DNA of 64,000 bases, taken from the NCBI RefSeq assembly GCF_958979055.1, contig NC_084898.1:878001-942000 (forward strand). The letters are read 5' to 3'. Position numbers and translations under genes: made by a program. The notes under the pieces are model-generated. The model was not told the DNA's origin and ran no database searches. It saw only the letters and a program-made list of their open reading frames with translations. Positions 9,554 through 21,034 of this stretch are shown piece by piece (within the stretch, counting starts at the first letter, position 1; each line of letters begins with the position of its first letter). The stretch is from Alnus glutinosa. Lineage: Eukaryota; Streptophyta; Magnoliopsida; Fagales; Betulaceae.

Positions 9554-9660
9554 TTTTTTTTTTTTTTGACATGTCCACACAAGAGGGGGGAAAGGGGAAT
9601 TCGAACTAATAACTTCCGTTTCATGAGGCGTGGTCCCCAGCCGATTGAGCTACCTCTTGT
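9554..9660 (-). mobile_element. tRNA-derived SINE (copy A)
   Basis: Read on the minus strand it begins AGAGGTAGCTCAATCGG, a box A-like tRNA promoter. About 45 bases on it has a box B-like TTCGAATTCCCC, then CTCTTGTGTGGACATGTC and an A-rich tail (the T run at 9554-9567). A second copy of the same layout lies at 39239-39340. Head-tail structure with an A tail fits a tRNA-derived SINE. It encodes nothing. Confidence 0.7.
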
Positions 9661-10332
9661 AGATATATAAAAGCTTTAGTTTGTGTTGGGTTTCTATGCA
9701 CGCAAAAGGCAGACCGTTACGATTCTAAGTGTCTCGTATGGATCAAATACAATCTTAACTATATGTATATTAGCTTTTGGACATCCTTCTCTTCAAACCT
9801 ATTTTCAAATGTGAGTTTTTATTAAAAGTTTCTATCATTTGGTATGAGAGCCAACCATTGCGTTAAGTATACGCAACCTGTCGGATATAGGATCGAATGA
9901 ATTACGGGTTTGTCGTCGAATCATGAAAGAGTTGATCCTATAGGTTAAATTAAAATATATAAATATTATGTATGAGTATAGTATTAAATCATTTAATTAT
10001 GAAATTATTACCATTGAGTCAATGCCGATACAATGAACGGCACCGCAACGTCTTAAGCGTTATGCACATTTTTAAATATAATAAAATAAAATAAGATTAT
10101 AAAATGATTTATTTTTTATTTTTTTATTTTATTTTTTCGCTTGAACAGGGGAGGAGCCGTTTGGAGGGAGCGATGACATGTTATATTGTTTAGGAAAAAT
10201 TACACCATTGATCCTTGTGGTTTGTCTCTTATTTCGAAGTTATATATTACTATTTTCCAGAATTTCTTAGACAAAGTTGTTTCGTGTATGTACTATAGCA
10301 TTACCTCTATGTATTTTTTATATTCCTTTTTA
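9661..10332. other. Spacer, no gene seen
   Basis: AT-rich, with one patch of higher complexity at about 9840-9930 (GGTATGAGAGCCAACCATTG). This resembles the sequence that follows an LTR primer-binding site, but no terminal repeats could be identified. Confidence 0.35.
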
Positions 10333-10605
10333 GGGTGGGTTGAGAATTGCAATTTTGTAAACAAAAAGTGCAATTTAAACTAAATCTAAAAAAATGAATA
10401 GTTTGGAAATTGCGTTTTAAAAAATTTACAATTTGAAAATGTAGAAAACAGCTATTTCAAATCACAAGTAATTGAGTTTTTTTTGAAAATGCAAAATTGT
10501 AAAGGCTAAACTGCAATTTTGCCAAACGTTTAAATGCATTTTTAAAAATCATATTTTTTTAAATTAAATCATACTTTTTGAAATCGCAAATCCAAACAAA
10601 TCTTT
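10333..10605. mobile_element. MITE, same family as 8860-9143
   Basis: Begins AGGGTGGGTTGAGAATTGC and ends AAATCCAAACAAATC. It shares the interior blocks GAAAACAGC, TAAAGGCTAAACTGC and GCCAAACG with 8860-9143. Its boundaries are approximate and no TSD was read. Confidence 0.55.
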
Positions 10606-10928
10606 ATCCTAAAATTTGAGATGAACAAATCTAATATGTTAGAATACATGGAATATGAACTGAATTAGAGAGTACGATAATATCAAACAAATATAAAATA
10701 TATGAAAAATATAATATATTTTTTTATATATTCTAACAAAATAAACTATGAGGAATATGTTATTTCACTCTCAAATTTATGTCTCATTCTTAGGGAATAG
10801 TCGAATGCTTAACAAACTTTGGATACCCAATGAAAAAAATAAAAAACTATTATTTCCACATTAAAAAAAAAATCATATATATAATTTCCACCCATAGACC
10901 AAAGCAAATACGCGGAAACAATGGCTAT

Positions 10929-11226
10929 GTTTGGCAATGAGCATGGGCAGCCATTTTTTTATCTCTTTTTATCTTTCTTTCTTTTTTTTTTCTTTTTTTT
11001 TTTTTCATTTTTTAATAACAGTCAATATTAAGGCTTTTTTATTTTTTTCCTCACTTTTTAAATCACACCAATAATTTTTTTATTACTATTCAAATAAAAA
11101 ATACACTAAAATACAAATTTTTTTATTTTTTTATACAAATTTTTTTACTTTATATCACATATGCTACTTTTACTAAATCAAAAAAATAACAATTCATTAT
11201 TCTGGCAGCCAAGTCACTTGCCAAAC
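10929..11226. mobile_element. MITE with GTTTGGCAA termini
   Basis: Inverted ends GTTTGGCAATGAGCATGGGC and (reverse complement of the right end) GTTTGGCAAGTGACTTGGCT. The interior is AT-rich with ATCACACCAATAATTTTTTTATTACTATTCA-like blocks, also seen at about 59450-59720. It lies just upstream of the MFS gene's leader. Confidence 0.65.
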
Positions 11227-11398
11227 ACTGCCATATTCTTTATAATTGTGGAAAATGGAATCCCCGGGAAATCCTGAAACAGAGGGACAATAGCCCTATG
11301 GTTTCCACAATAACGATACTAATGAAAATCCACCCAAAAACCACAAAAATGACATTGACAACGTCCTTTTAACAGCACCACCCTTTTCCCTCTTCCTA

Positions 11399-11451
11399 CT
11401 CGCTCTCTCTCACACTCTCTCTTTCACAGAGATTGATCTGCAAGGCCAAGA
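11399..11451 (+). promoter_or_regulatory. CT-rich leader of the MFS gene
   Basis: A pyrimidine-rich (CTCTCT) tract at about 11399-11428 just before the start codon, typical of plant 5' UTRs. No clear TATA box was identified. Confidence 0.35.
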
Positions 11452-14400
11452 ATGGAGCTCTTCTACATCTTGGTTTTCGGTGGTCTCGCGGCGGTGGTGG
11501 CTGCATTGGAGCTGAGCAAAAGCAGCAAAGATCGCATCAACACCCCCTCTGCTTTCAATGCCTTTAAGAACAACTACCTCCTCGTTTACTCTCTCATGAT
11601 GGGTATGCGTTAGATCTGGCGTCTTTCCTTAATATTTTATCTGGGTTTTGTTTGTTCAAGCTAAATTTAGTGTAATGTGGGCGTTCCTCTTGCTTGTTCA
11701 TGTGGGTTTGTTCCGGATTAGTGGGATTTTCAACGGTGATTAGTGGGTGAGTCAATGCTGTTTGTTTACTTAGATCTGGGATTTGTTTTGGTTTGCCTTG
11801 CAAATGTTTGTGCTCGGGGAGAGAGAGAGAGGGGGGTGGGGGTGGGGGGCATTGAATTATGATTTCATCTGTTTGGTTGATGAGAAAGTGAAGGATCAGA
11901 CTGAAAAAGAACAGAAAATTTCAGATTAAATTCTCCACAAGAGGAATAAGAACCCAACTAGTAAGAGTGTTTATTTGGTTTCATACATGTAGAACTAGAG
12001 ATTCACTATCATGTTTCCTTTCTTTTTTGGTTTTTTTTTCCTGATGGATACTTTTCAGCTATCAAAGGGGGCATCCAAGTTTTGGCTTGTAATCATATAA
12101 ATGAACATGATGTTTGTCGAGTGTCAGTATGATCCGCTTGTCTTTATATCAGGACAAACCCTTCGCCATTGATTTGTTGTTGCTTCTGCCTTGTGGCGCT
12201 TATTCATGTTAATTTGCACTAATTAATACTTTCATAAATTATTTCCTTGTTGTGTGGTGCCAAGATCTGTTGGCTGTAATGATATTTACAACGTATATTC
12301 TAGGGAAAACAACTGATGATCAATAGCTGTCTTAATTATTAAGAACTGCTTGAATTGACGGTGTTTGGATCTCTGACATTTTCCATATTTTCCTGAATCT
12401 AATTAAATTGATTGTGGCAATAGCCGGGGATTGGCTGCAGGGTCCATATGTTTACTACCTTTACAGACAGTATGGGTTTGGAAAGGGGGATATTGGGCAA
12501 CTCTTCATTGCTGGGTTTGGATCCTCTATGTTGTTTGGGACAATTGTTGGATCTCTAGCTGATAAACAGTAAGATCTCATATTTTGATTTCTTTTTGTTT
12601 GCTTTTGATCAAATTATTATTTTGCAATTCACCACCTGCTAAATCCAGGGGTCGGAAGAGGGCAAGTGTTACTTACTGCATAACTTATATTCTAAGCTGC
12701 ATCACCAAACATTCTCCTCAGTACAAAGTTTTAATGGTGGGGCGCATATTGGGAGGAATTGCCACTTCTCTACTCTTTTCAGCTTTTGAGTCTTGGCTTG
12801 TTGCAGAACACAATAAGGTGCGTCACTGCTCTGCTGATGAATTAAGTTCTGCAGATCAAATTAATAATAGGTTATAATGTCTGTTTATGTTGCAATAATC
12901 TTGATTAACATATCCTTGAGCAATTTCATGGATTAACATATTCCCAGCAGTCCTGATGATTTGTATGTTCCATAATCTGCACATTCTAGGTGGTTGAACC
13001 TCTCTTTGATGAGGTCAATGATGTCATCCCCTGCCGTTACTTCCTAATTTTTATGTAAGCATATGGCAATCTGTTGGATTTTCCATGGAAATCCTCTCAG
13101 GCAGGGGATGTGAGACCTACCAATTACTACTTGACAAACGCCATGGGTTTCAACCGATGTTGTGGATTTTTTATTTCAATTTTTTCTGCTCTTATATGTT
13201 GTTTTTGTAACTTATTACAATCCCTATTGATATTTGCAGAGGGGTTTTGAGCAGCAATGGCTTTCAATAACATTCTCGAAGGCAATATTTCTTGGCAATG
13301 GTCTGGTTGCTATTGTATCTGGGTTGCTTGGAAATCTACTTGTTCATACTCTGGGATTTGGCCCTGTTTCTCCATTTGATGCGGCTGCATGCTTTCTGGC
13401 AATTGGCATGGCAATTATAATGTCATCTTGGAGTGAAAACTATGGAGACCCTTCAGAAAACAAGGACTTGCTTACCCAGTTCAAGGGTGCTGCTGTGGCC
13501 ATTGCTTCTGGTGAATCCCTAACCTTCTGTTTTGATTCCATTTTTATACTTGATCTTTTATGGAAAAAAAATTAGCTTCATTAGATTTATAAGCTATCAC
13601 ATATAATTTTCTAGACTATCAAATTACAGTCCACATATTGTGAATGGTTAGAAAAGATTAATAAATTAGATAGAGATTAGTGGAGCACTAATGCAACTTG
13701 TCACTATATGTTTCCCTTGGCTCCTTTTCCTGTGCATAGAGGGTCCAGACTCACTATTGGACACCATTTAGGAATTTTAACTGCCAAAAGTTGTCCAGTT
13801 TTGGTTAATCACTGTCATTTTGAACAAAAAAGTAGAAATATAATCAAGAGACTTCCATTATGGTCTATCCACGTGTTTCTTTTTCTCTATCTCTCTCTCT
13901 TTGGAAGTTCTTTTAATATTTACATTCCACATGGGATCAGATGAGAAAATTGCATTGCTGGGTGCCATACAATCCCTATTTGAAGGCTCAATGTACACCT
14001 TTGTGTTCCTCTGGACTCCTGCTCTGAGCCCAAATGATGAGGACATTCCGCACGGTTTCATATTTGCAACGTTCATGTTGTCTTCAATGTTGGGAAGCTC
14101 TATTGCATCTCGACTGATGGCTCAATCATCTCCCAAAGTTGAGAGCTACATGCAGATTGTTTTTGTCATCTCCTCAGCATCCCTCTTGCTCCCCATTATA
14201 ACCAGTGTATGTTGTGAAATTCTGATTCCTCTAATTTCTTTGTATGTATATTTAAATTCAAATGTTTTCCCTTGCTAAGATCTGGTTAACAGTGGAAACA
14301 CTGCTTGGTATTATTAATTTTTTTGGGAATTCTGAACAGTTCTTGATAGCACCTTCCAAAGTGAAAGGTGGAAGTATCTCCTTTGCTGGGTGTATTCTGG

Positions 14401-15042
14401 TTGTTGGCTTCTGCGCGTTTGAGGCCTGTGTGGGGATATTCTGGCCATCTATCATGAAGATGAGGTCCCAATACATTCCTGAGGAGTCAAGGAGCACCAT
14501 CATGAACTTCTTTCGCATTCCTCTAAACATCTTTGTCTGCATTGTGCTGTACAATGTGAGTGACGCTATTGCTCTTTTATGAGATTTGATGTACAATATG
14601 AGATTGGACAATGAATGCACCATGTGCAATGAGTAGCCTTCTCTTTATTACTAAGATTTTGTTTGTATACTTTACCTTTTGAAGGTTGATGGGTTTCCCA
14701 TGACCATCATGTTCAGCATGTGCTCGATTTTTCTCTTTGTGGCTGCGGTACTGCAGAGGCGGCTCATGTCGATTGTAGAGAACCAAAAGTCAAGTAAGTT
14801 CCGCAAATTGTGTTAGATTCCCACGATTTACTTCTTTGTTTAGAAAGCAAAATATATATGTTGTCTTTAATATTACATATGTATAGCGGTTGCACCTAGA
14901 AGCTGTAACTTTCTGATGTGGAGATACATTTAACCCTGGGTTTTTATTGATATGTTCATTTATCAATATGTATTTGCCTGTAGAACCACAAGACTGGACA
15001 GCACTGGAGAGGTCTGTGGAAGAAGAGCCATTAAATGTCTGA
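11452..15042 (+). CDS. MFSD5-type major facilitator (molybdate-anion transporter family)
   Basis: Eight exons: 11452-11602, 12424-12568, 12649-12817, 13240-13510, 13941-14206, 14340-14555, 14685-14793 and 14984-15042, summing to 1386 nt (461 residues). All introns are GT-AG and the frame is continuous. The protein is almost entirely hydrophobic segments, consistent with 12 membrane helices; it begins MELFYILVFGG and ends with a short acidic cytosolic tail (SVEEEPLNV). The loop after helix 2 carries GSLADKQGRKRA, the major facilitator signature. It resembles the MFSD5/MOT2 family, whose algal member moves molybdate, and Arabidopsis At4g27720/At1g64650. The substrate in this plant is inferred. 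Gene structure and length are normal and no damage is visible. Confidence 0.9.
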
Positions 15043-15789
15043 TCGATTTGGAAGTTTAGAAGGTTAAACCCATCCGCATTGTCTTATTGTGAATTGTTGG
15101 AGGTGCATTCTGGTTGTTGTTTGGATTAATAAGGAAAGGGAGAATGTTGGTTGAGTCCTTGATAAGAAGGCATAAAGATTTTCAGGGGAGCAAGCAGGTG
15201 GTGGCCATTAACATAAAAGAGATGATAGGTAAAAGAAGAATTATATAGTTGGTGCTTTTAGATCTTGTCTTCTGCAATTACTGTAAACTGGTGCTGCATT
15301 AGCTTGGGTGTTTCAAAATTTAAGGTGTTTGCCATAGTATGTAATGATAGCTTTTCAATCCTTAGAATTCCTTTTTTTTTTTTTTTTTTTCTCCTATTTA
15401 CTGTTTCTTTTCATTTTTTTCATTCGATATTTCTTCCCCTTCTGTAGCACCATATTTTTGTTAAAACTTTAATTCCATTGCCCTGCGTACTGCAACAGTG
15501 TTTTTTTTTTAAAAAATTAATTAATTAATTAATGTAACTGAAATGATATAAAAAGGATAAACTTTGACATCTAGAGCATGTGCTCTCTCACTTCAATTCT
15601 TTCAAATTGCATGCTCCGTTAATCTAATTAAAAATATATGTGAGAATGAAATACATAAGGCATATGTCAATATAATAGATTGGGTTGGAAGAATTTTCTC
15701 TAATTCAATTTGAAAGAAAATTATGTCCATACAAAGATTTGATGATATAGAAGAGAGTGTAATTCACATGTAATTGATGATATGGTAAA
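15043..15789 (+). other. MFS 3' UTR and spacer
   Basis: The transcript probably ends within about 400 bases of the stop codon; several T-rich and AATAAG-like stretches are present. It holds a T run at about 15370-15391 and an ATTAATTAATTAAT block near 15518-15533. No gene seen. Confidence 0.45.
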
Positions 15790-16552
15790 GTAACTCTAAT
15801 CTTTGAAGGGCAAAATCTTAACATTTGGTCTCCACCTTGGATCCCCTCCCTTCCTAATTTCAAACCCAATCCAAACCCCAATCTCCAAAATCTCCATGAT
15901 TGGATCCAAAACTCTAGCATAGATTGAAACACTTAATCTGGAAATCAGCTCTTCCCTCAAACTTATTGCTCAGATTATCAGAGACCATTCTTCAGCATGG
16001 AAGAATAAATCTTGCAATGAGATTTGGATCCTCCTCCCCAAAATTTCATCAAAGCAAATTTTGATGTTGTTGCAGCTGCTGTCCTCAGTGACTCAAATTG
16101 AAATGGGCATATTATTTCGGCTTCTGCCATCGGCCCATCAGACTGCCCCCTTTGGATGTTAATGCCGGTGAAGCTCAAGCTACACTTTTAGCTGTCAAAT
16201 TTGCTCTCTCTGTTGCCTGTCACTCTCTTATACTTGGAAGGGAACTCTCTTATCATCACTCTACCCATCACCAAGGCTAGACTCTTTTCGGATTGGTCTT
16301 TTGCTCCCTATCATTGAAGACATCCATTAGCAGCTTCACCTTTTACAAAGTTGGACTGCCATTAAAATTTCTAGAAGTGCTAATCACCGAGCACATCATG
16401 TTGCTGAGTTGGCCGCTTCCAATAAGTTTTTTAGAAGCAGTCCTAGTCCCACCTTTTGTTTTTCTTTGATTAGAATTAACAATAGGAAAGATCTCCTTGT
16501 AATTAATCTCCATTTTCTTTATTGCTTAGAGGAAAAAAAAAAAAAAAAAAAA
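15790..16552 (+). mobile_element. L1-type LINE, 3' fragment with RNase H remnant
   Basis: In scattered frames the plus strand encodes recognisable plant L1 RNase H text: PPLDVNAGEAQATLLAVKFA at about 16145-16205, followed by ARLFSDW and NHRAHHVAELAA-like segments to about 16430. A poly(A) run of about 20 follows the 3' end at 16531-16550. The 5' part, with endonuclease and reverse transcriptase, is absent, as is usual for 5'-truncated LINE insertions, and the frame is broken in several places. Confidence 0.7.
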
Positions 16553-18296
16553 CCCATCTAGTTTCATCCGGATAACTATTATAAAAATCTCTATGAAGTG
16601 GGTGTTCGAAAATTCTACTTTTACTTTTGCCAATGGTGGTTCTTTTGATTTTCTACTCTACTGGCTTTTTTTTGGGGGGGGGGGGGGGGGGAGGCTGAAT
16701 TCAAGTGAGTGGCTGTTCTTTGATGACAAAAGAGTGAGCACTTTATTGAGAACAAGCTAAAAAGAAACCAGAGTCAGGTAGGAATATACAAAAGCACCAT
16801 AGAATTACTTCTTAGATGGCGGCAAATGGGAGCACGTGCAAGAAGTAGAAGGATGGAGCGAAGAAGAGAGGCTGAGGCCCGGGGGTGGTAAACCGGTAGT
16901 GAAAGGTAGATGACAAATATTAGGGTTGAAAAGGTGGTTAACCTCTATCCATAACTGCCTTAAGCGGTTATTCTATTTTAATAACCGTTTCTCTAATCTT
17001 TAGAAAGAGAACTTGTTATTTGAGAAGCTCTTTCTCGTCCTATCTACCAAGTAATAATTCTGTTCTTCCCAATCTAAATCCTTGTGGCAAATGGTATGGT
17101 TTGAATTTATAGCATCATTTCATTACAATGACACATTACCACTTAGCAAGAATCCATGTAGATAATAGATATAGACATATTTCTTTATTAAAAAAACCTT
17201 TTCACCATTAAGAACTTTAAACATCTCCATGACATTGCTGAATTTGTGATGTAGGATGGCGACCCCTCTTTTTTTGGTGCGAGCAGGGAGCAAAGTGTGC
17301 TCCTCTCGAGGGTTGCTTGAGTGAAGTTGGAGCAAAATGTCTTGCTCGAAGCCCGTTTGAATACAATCTAAGAACTTACCATTATAAGGTGGCAAAATAT
17401 TTATTCAGAAAATCGGCCAGATCTTGAATCCGTGTGAAAATCCTTTCTTTATATACTTTCATTGTTTAAGAATGCTCGATCTGACGCCGCATGGGCTTCA
17501 CATTGTACTCACTACTTGCACCGAAAAAGAGGGGTTCGCCGTCCTACATCAATTTGATTACAGTAATTAATGGCTTTTAGATAAACCAAATCCTCTAATC
17601 AACAAAAATAATTCCATGGAAAGACAAATGAGAATAAGCAATATCCAAGTTGTGGATGAAATTTAAGGTCGGTCACTTTCCACTCTTCATTCTGGTTTTT
17701 TCTTCAAAATTTAACAAATAAGATTTAATATCAGAAGGACCAACCATGTGAGGGGGGACAGGTCACAGGTTGCACCGCTATCTCTCGTCTTCTCCACATG
17801 ATGATGATGGTATTTTATACAAGTCAATCATGTAGCTATTAGTATTTGAGAAAGCATCCTAAACTCTCCTTCCACCTTCTGTCCAAACTCGCCTGCCTAG
17901 GCTGCTCTCTCATGGATGACTATCCATCTGGCCCATGTGCCATTATTTGCAACATGATTGATTTCTTTATCAGTTTTAACTGATTTAGATTTCAAGCAAT
18001 TTGAGTAGTAACCGTAAAAAACTAATGCATTCGGATACTTCGCGGTTCAAGTGAACCAGAGAGGAGCCAGTAAGGCTAAATGAAAGGGTAAAAAATTGTC
18101 AAAAAAATAAAATAAAAATCAAATGACAATTTTACCCTCCTATTTCTGAAAGTGAAAATCAAAATTTAGAATTTTAAATCAGCAAAGACTTTGTAAAAAA
18201 AAAAAAATCAATAGCTTATTTTTACAGCCATATTATCTTAGTTGTAAGGCAGTCATATAACAGTTTACTAAATAACATTTCTCGTGATTCAAAAAA
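16553..18296. other. Spacer between the MFS and nodulin-like genes
   Basis: No gene seen. It contains a G run at 16673-16691, a CGGTTATT-containing patch near 16930-17000 recalling the element at the left edge, an inverted repeat at 17247-17288/17508-17556, and AT-rich sequence beyond. Confidence 0.45.
17247..17556. repeat. Inverted repeat, arms about 42-49 bp
   Basis: TGATGTAGGATGGCGACCCC (17247 onward) is mirrored at 17508-17556 as GGGGTTCGCCGTCCTACATCA. The arms extend over the T-rich stretch and GGTGC(G/A)AG. They are separated by about 220 bases. This may be a MITE with long arms or a hairpin from an inverted duplication. Confidence 0.6.
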
Positions 18297-18470
18297 AACG
18301 GTTGCAAATTTTTTACCCGACTCGCGAACTCGACACAAATTCAATACAGAATTAGTGGGTTAGAATTGAAAGGTCTGACACGTTTAATTAAGTTGGTCGA
18401 AATTATAATTAATATATATAATTTTATATCCATGACTCAATGTTACCCGAACCGAGGTCAAATTACTACC
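18297..18470 (+). repeat. Dispersed repeat with CGTTTAATTAA core
   Basis: Contains GCAAATTTTTTACCCGACTC, then AATTAGTGGGTTAGAATTGA, GTCTGACACGTTTAATTAAG and a terminal TATATCCATGACTCAATG. Two further copies in the same orientation lie at 19878-20015 and 20028-20168, and a diverged one in opposite orientation at about 50605-50735. The family is common in plant spacers; its class is not clear from the sequence. Confidence 0.6.
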
Positions 18471-18619
18471 ATCTTAAGATGGGCATTCCGGTAAATCTCT
18501 TTGTTAAACTAATCACAGCCTGTAGACACTGGAGCCAATAAGATTCAGCCGTCCAGCGTCCTGGCTCTTGGCTCCCAGATTCTTAAATTTGAGAAACAGA
18601 GAGCGTGAGAAGCTCTAAG

Positions 18620-19329
18620 ATGGCGAATCTCAGAAGTACGAGGTACCGCTTCTTGTTGGCTTTTCAGTTCCTTGTACTACTGCAATCCAAATTATCCAAT
18701 GTCTTCTGCTACCAGTACAAGGTTGGAGATTTAGACGCCTGGGGAATACCCACTTCAGCAAATCCACAAGTCTACACCATATGGTCCAAATATCACACCT
18801 TGAGGATCGGAGATTCTCTCTGTAAGTTTTTTTCTGATCATCATCTTCTTCCTCTCTTGATGCGGCCAGCCAGCTATCGTTTCTGATTTATAAATGGGTT
18901 TATTTTCTTTTTTCTGTATATTCAGTGTTTTTGTACCCACCAAGTCAAGATTCACTGATACAAGTCACGGTAGAATCCTTCAACAGCTGCAACCTCAAAG
19001 ATCCAATCTTGTACATGAACAATGGCAATTCTCTTTTCAACATCACCGCACATGGGGAATTCTACTTCACCAGTGGAGAGCAAGGGCACTGCGAAAAGAA
19101 CCAGAAGCTCCACATTTCTGTGCTTTCTGGTAATGGGTCTGCTTCAGATCCTCCTTCCTACGGTCCTAGCGCATTGCCGGAAATTTCACCCTCTTACCCT
19201 ACTGTTTTTGGAACAATCCCACAACCGCCTTCCCCTTCTTCTTCTTCTTCTTCTTCACTAAGCTTCCCAATCTTCATCGCAGCTCTTGCTGGATTTCTGG
19301 TATCTGCAATAATTAATGGCATCATGTGA
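18620..19329 (+). CDS. Early nodulin-like protein (phytocyanin domain), ENODL8-type
   Basis: Two exons (18620-18821 and 18926-19329) give 201 residues. A hydrophobic signal peptide (about 1-30, ending near SNVFC) is followed by a phytocyanin fold from YQYKVGDLDAWG to KLHISVLSG (about 33-133). A Pro/Ser-rich linker and a hydrophobic C-terminus (LSFPIFIAALAGFLVSA) suggest GPI anchoring at the plasma membrane. The two disulfide cysteines (SFNSC and GHC) are present, but the copper-ligand Cys of true cupredoxins is Ser here (FYFTSGEQGHC). The protein is therefore predicted not to bind blue copper, the defining trait of the early nodulin-like group. The intron sits at the usual phytocyanin position, within GDSLLFLY. 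The neighbouring MFS gene supports orthology to Arabidopsis At1g64640 as I recall it. Confidence 0.88.
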
Positions 19330-19877
19330 AGAACATATCCAGTTGAGAATGATTCTTTTTTCCCACTTTGGTATTGATTTTTTTTTCTTCATTATTGGTT
19401 AATATGAAATTTTTGGCTTTGTAATTCTTGGAAGCAACTTAATATAATGATTTGGTTCAAATTTGATACATGTTTGTTCTGTCAATGCTATGCATACTCG
19501 ATTTTGAAGTTCCAAACAGTAGAAAGAGCATCTATGAACTGTAAATATCACTTTCTCTTTTGCTCTTTTCTAAGAAAAGATGGCACCAGTTTCAACTTTC
19601 AATGTAAAAAGAAAGAACAAAAGATCAATCTGTGTAGCTCCAAGACAACATCGCCCGATATTATTGCTGCTGTCAAGGTTTCCCTGTTCCATTAATTTAT
19701 GTACTTGCCAGCTGGGGATTCGCGTTGCCCCCGACAGTTTCTCTACGTGCGGTCGCGCACACATTAATCAGATAGAAAATAGCATAACAGGAAGGAATAA
19801 TATTTGAGTAGGACAGTTTTTACTACAATTTTCCTACGAATTACAATTACAGTTAACTCCCTTGCAAATTTACGCAA

Positions 19878-20168
19878 AAAAGGTTAACAATTTTTTACGC
19901 TACCCACGAATCCAACATTAAAATTAGTAGGTTAGAGTCGATGGATCTGACCCGTTTAATTAAATAGGTCGGGTTAAAGTTGACCTACATAATCTTATAT
20001 TCATGCATTGACACAGCCCTCAACATTTAGGGTTAGCAATTTTCTACACAACCTACAAACCTAATACGAATCAAACACAAAATTGGCAGATTAGAGTTTA
20101 AGGTTCCAACCGGTTTAATTAAATAGGTCGGCTTAGGATATTAGTTTTATACCCATGCCTTGACACAA
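19878..20168 (+). repeat. Two tandem copies of the CGTTTAATTAA-core repeat
   Basis: Units at about 19878-20015 and 20028-20168 each contain AACAATTTTTTACGC- or AGCAATTTTCTACAC-like starts, GTTTAATTAAATAGGTCGG, and an end ATGC(A/C)TTGACACA. Both match 18297-18470, so the repeat flanks the nodulin-like gene on both sides. Confidence 0.65.
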
Positions 20169-21034
20169 ATTAAACCTGACATGCAAATATGAATTATCAC
20201 ATTTACGTGACAGTATCTTAATATTTTGTTTAAAAACTAATATTGTAAGTGTTACATAAATTGTTATATCAATTTATAAGGAATTTATAATAAACATTAT
20301 AATACTCCCCATAGCGCTCAGGCACCCAAAAAAAAAAAAAAAAAAAAAAAAAATGAATACCAAAAGTTCAAGGGAGTATGGCAATTAGCATTGAGCACAA
20401 AAATCTGCTGAAAATTTTGACCAAGGAAAAAGGTAAAAGAGTGGTGGGGGGTTTGTGTTGGGGAGATACGTTGGGGATACTACTTTAATCTAAAAGCTTA
20501 AGTCAACTATAGATTCAATAATATTCATATTAATTACTTACTTTTGTTGTTAGTGCTCAATATAGGCCCTATATATATGGTAAAAATTTTGTGCAATGTA
20601 AAGAAACGGTGCAAAGAATAGGTGCTCCCAGTTACACTAATTGCAAAATTCACTTTAATTAACAGAGTTAGTGCTCCTTACTTTTCCTACCTTCACATGG
20701 GAAAAGGAAAAGGAAGCAAATCAGGCAACAAGAAATTAACAGCTATGAGATATACTTTCTTGGCACCCGGAATTAAATGTTAGTTTACATACTCTATCAC
20801 ATAATTTACACATGTAGCCTGATCTAAAAAAACCTCAGAGGAAGTGTTCCTTGTGCTTCCTTTTAGAAGATTAATTATCACCGAATGCTACAAGAAAAAT
20901 GGCAAGGATCCTGTTTCTCCAGAGCAAATGAAAGCCTGTTTGATTGAGGAGTTATGATGGAACTGACGTTACTCAGCTGACCACGACGCGATCGACGGCC
21001 ATTGGCTTCTCTTCAGAAGCAGCATAGAGGGTGC
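20169..21034. other. Spacer and MTA 3' UTR
   Basis: Intergenic AT-rich sequence with an A run of about 25 at 20328-20353. The part from about 20870 to 21034 is probably the 3' UTR of MTA (minus strand). No other gene seen. Confidence 0.45.

Noticed and set aside
9600-9660. Possible tRNA gene on the minus strand
   Set aside because: Box A and box B are present, but acceptor and anticodon stems do not pair and a conserved non-tRNA 3' domain with an A tail follows, as in a SINE.
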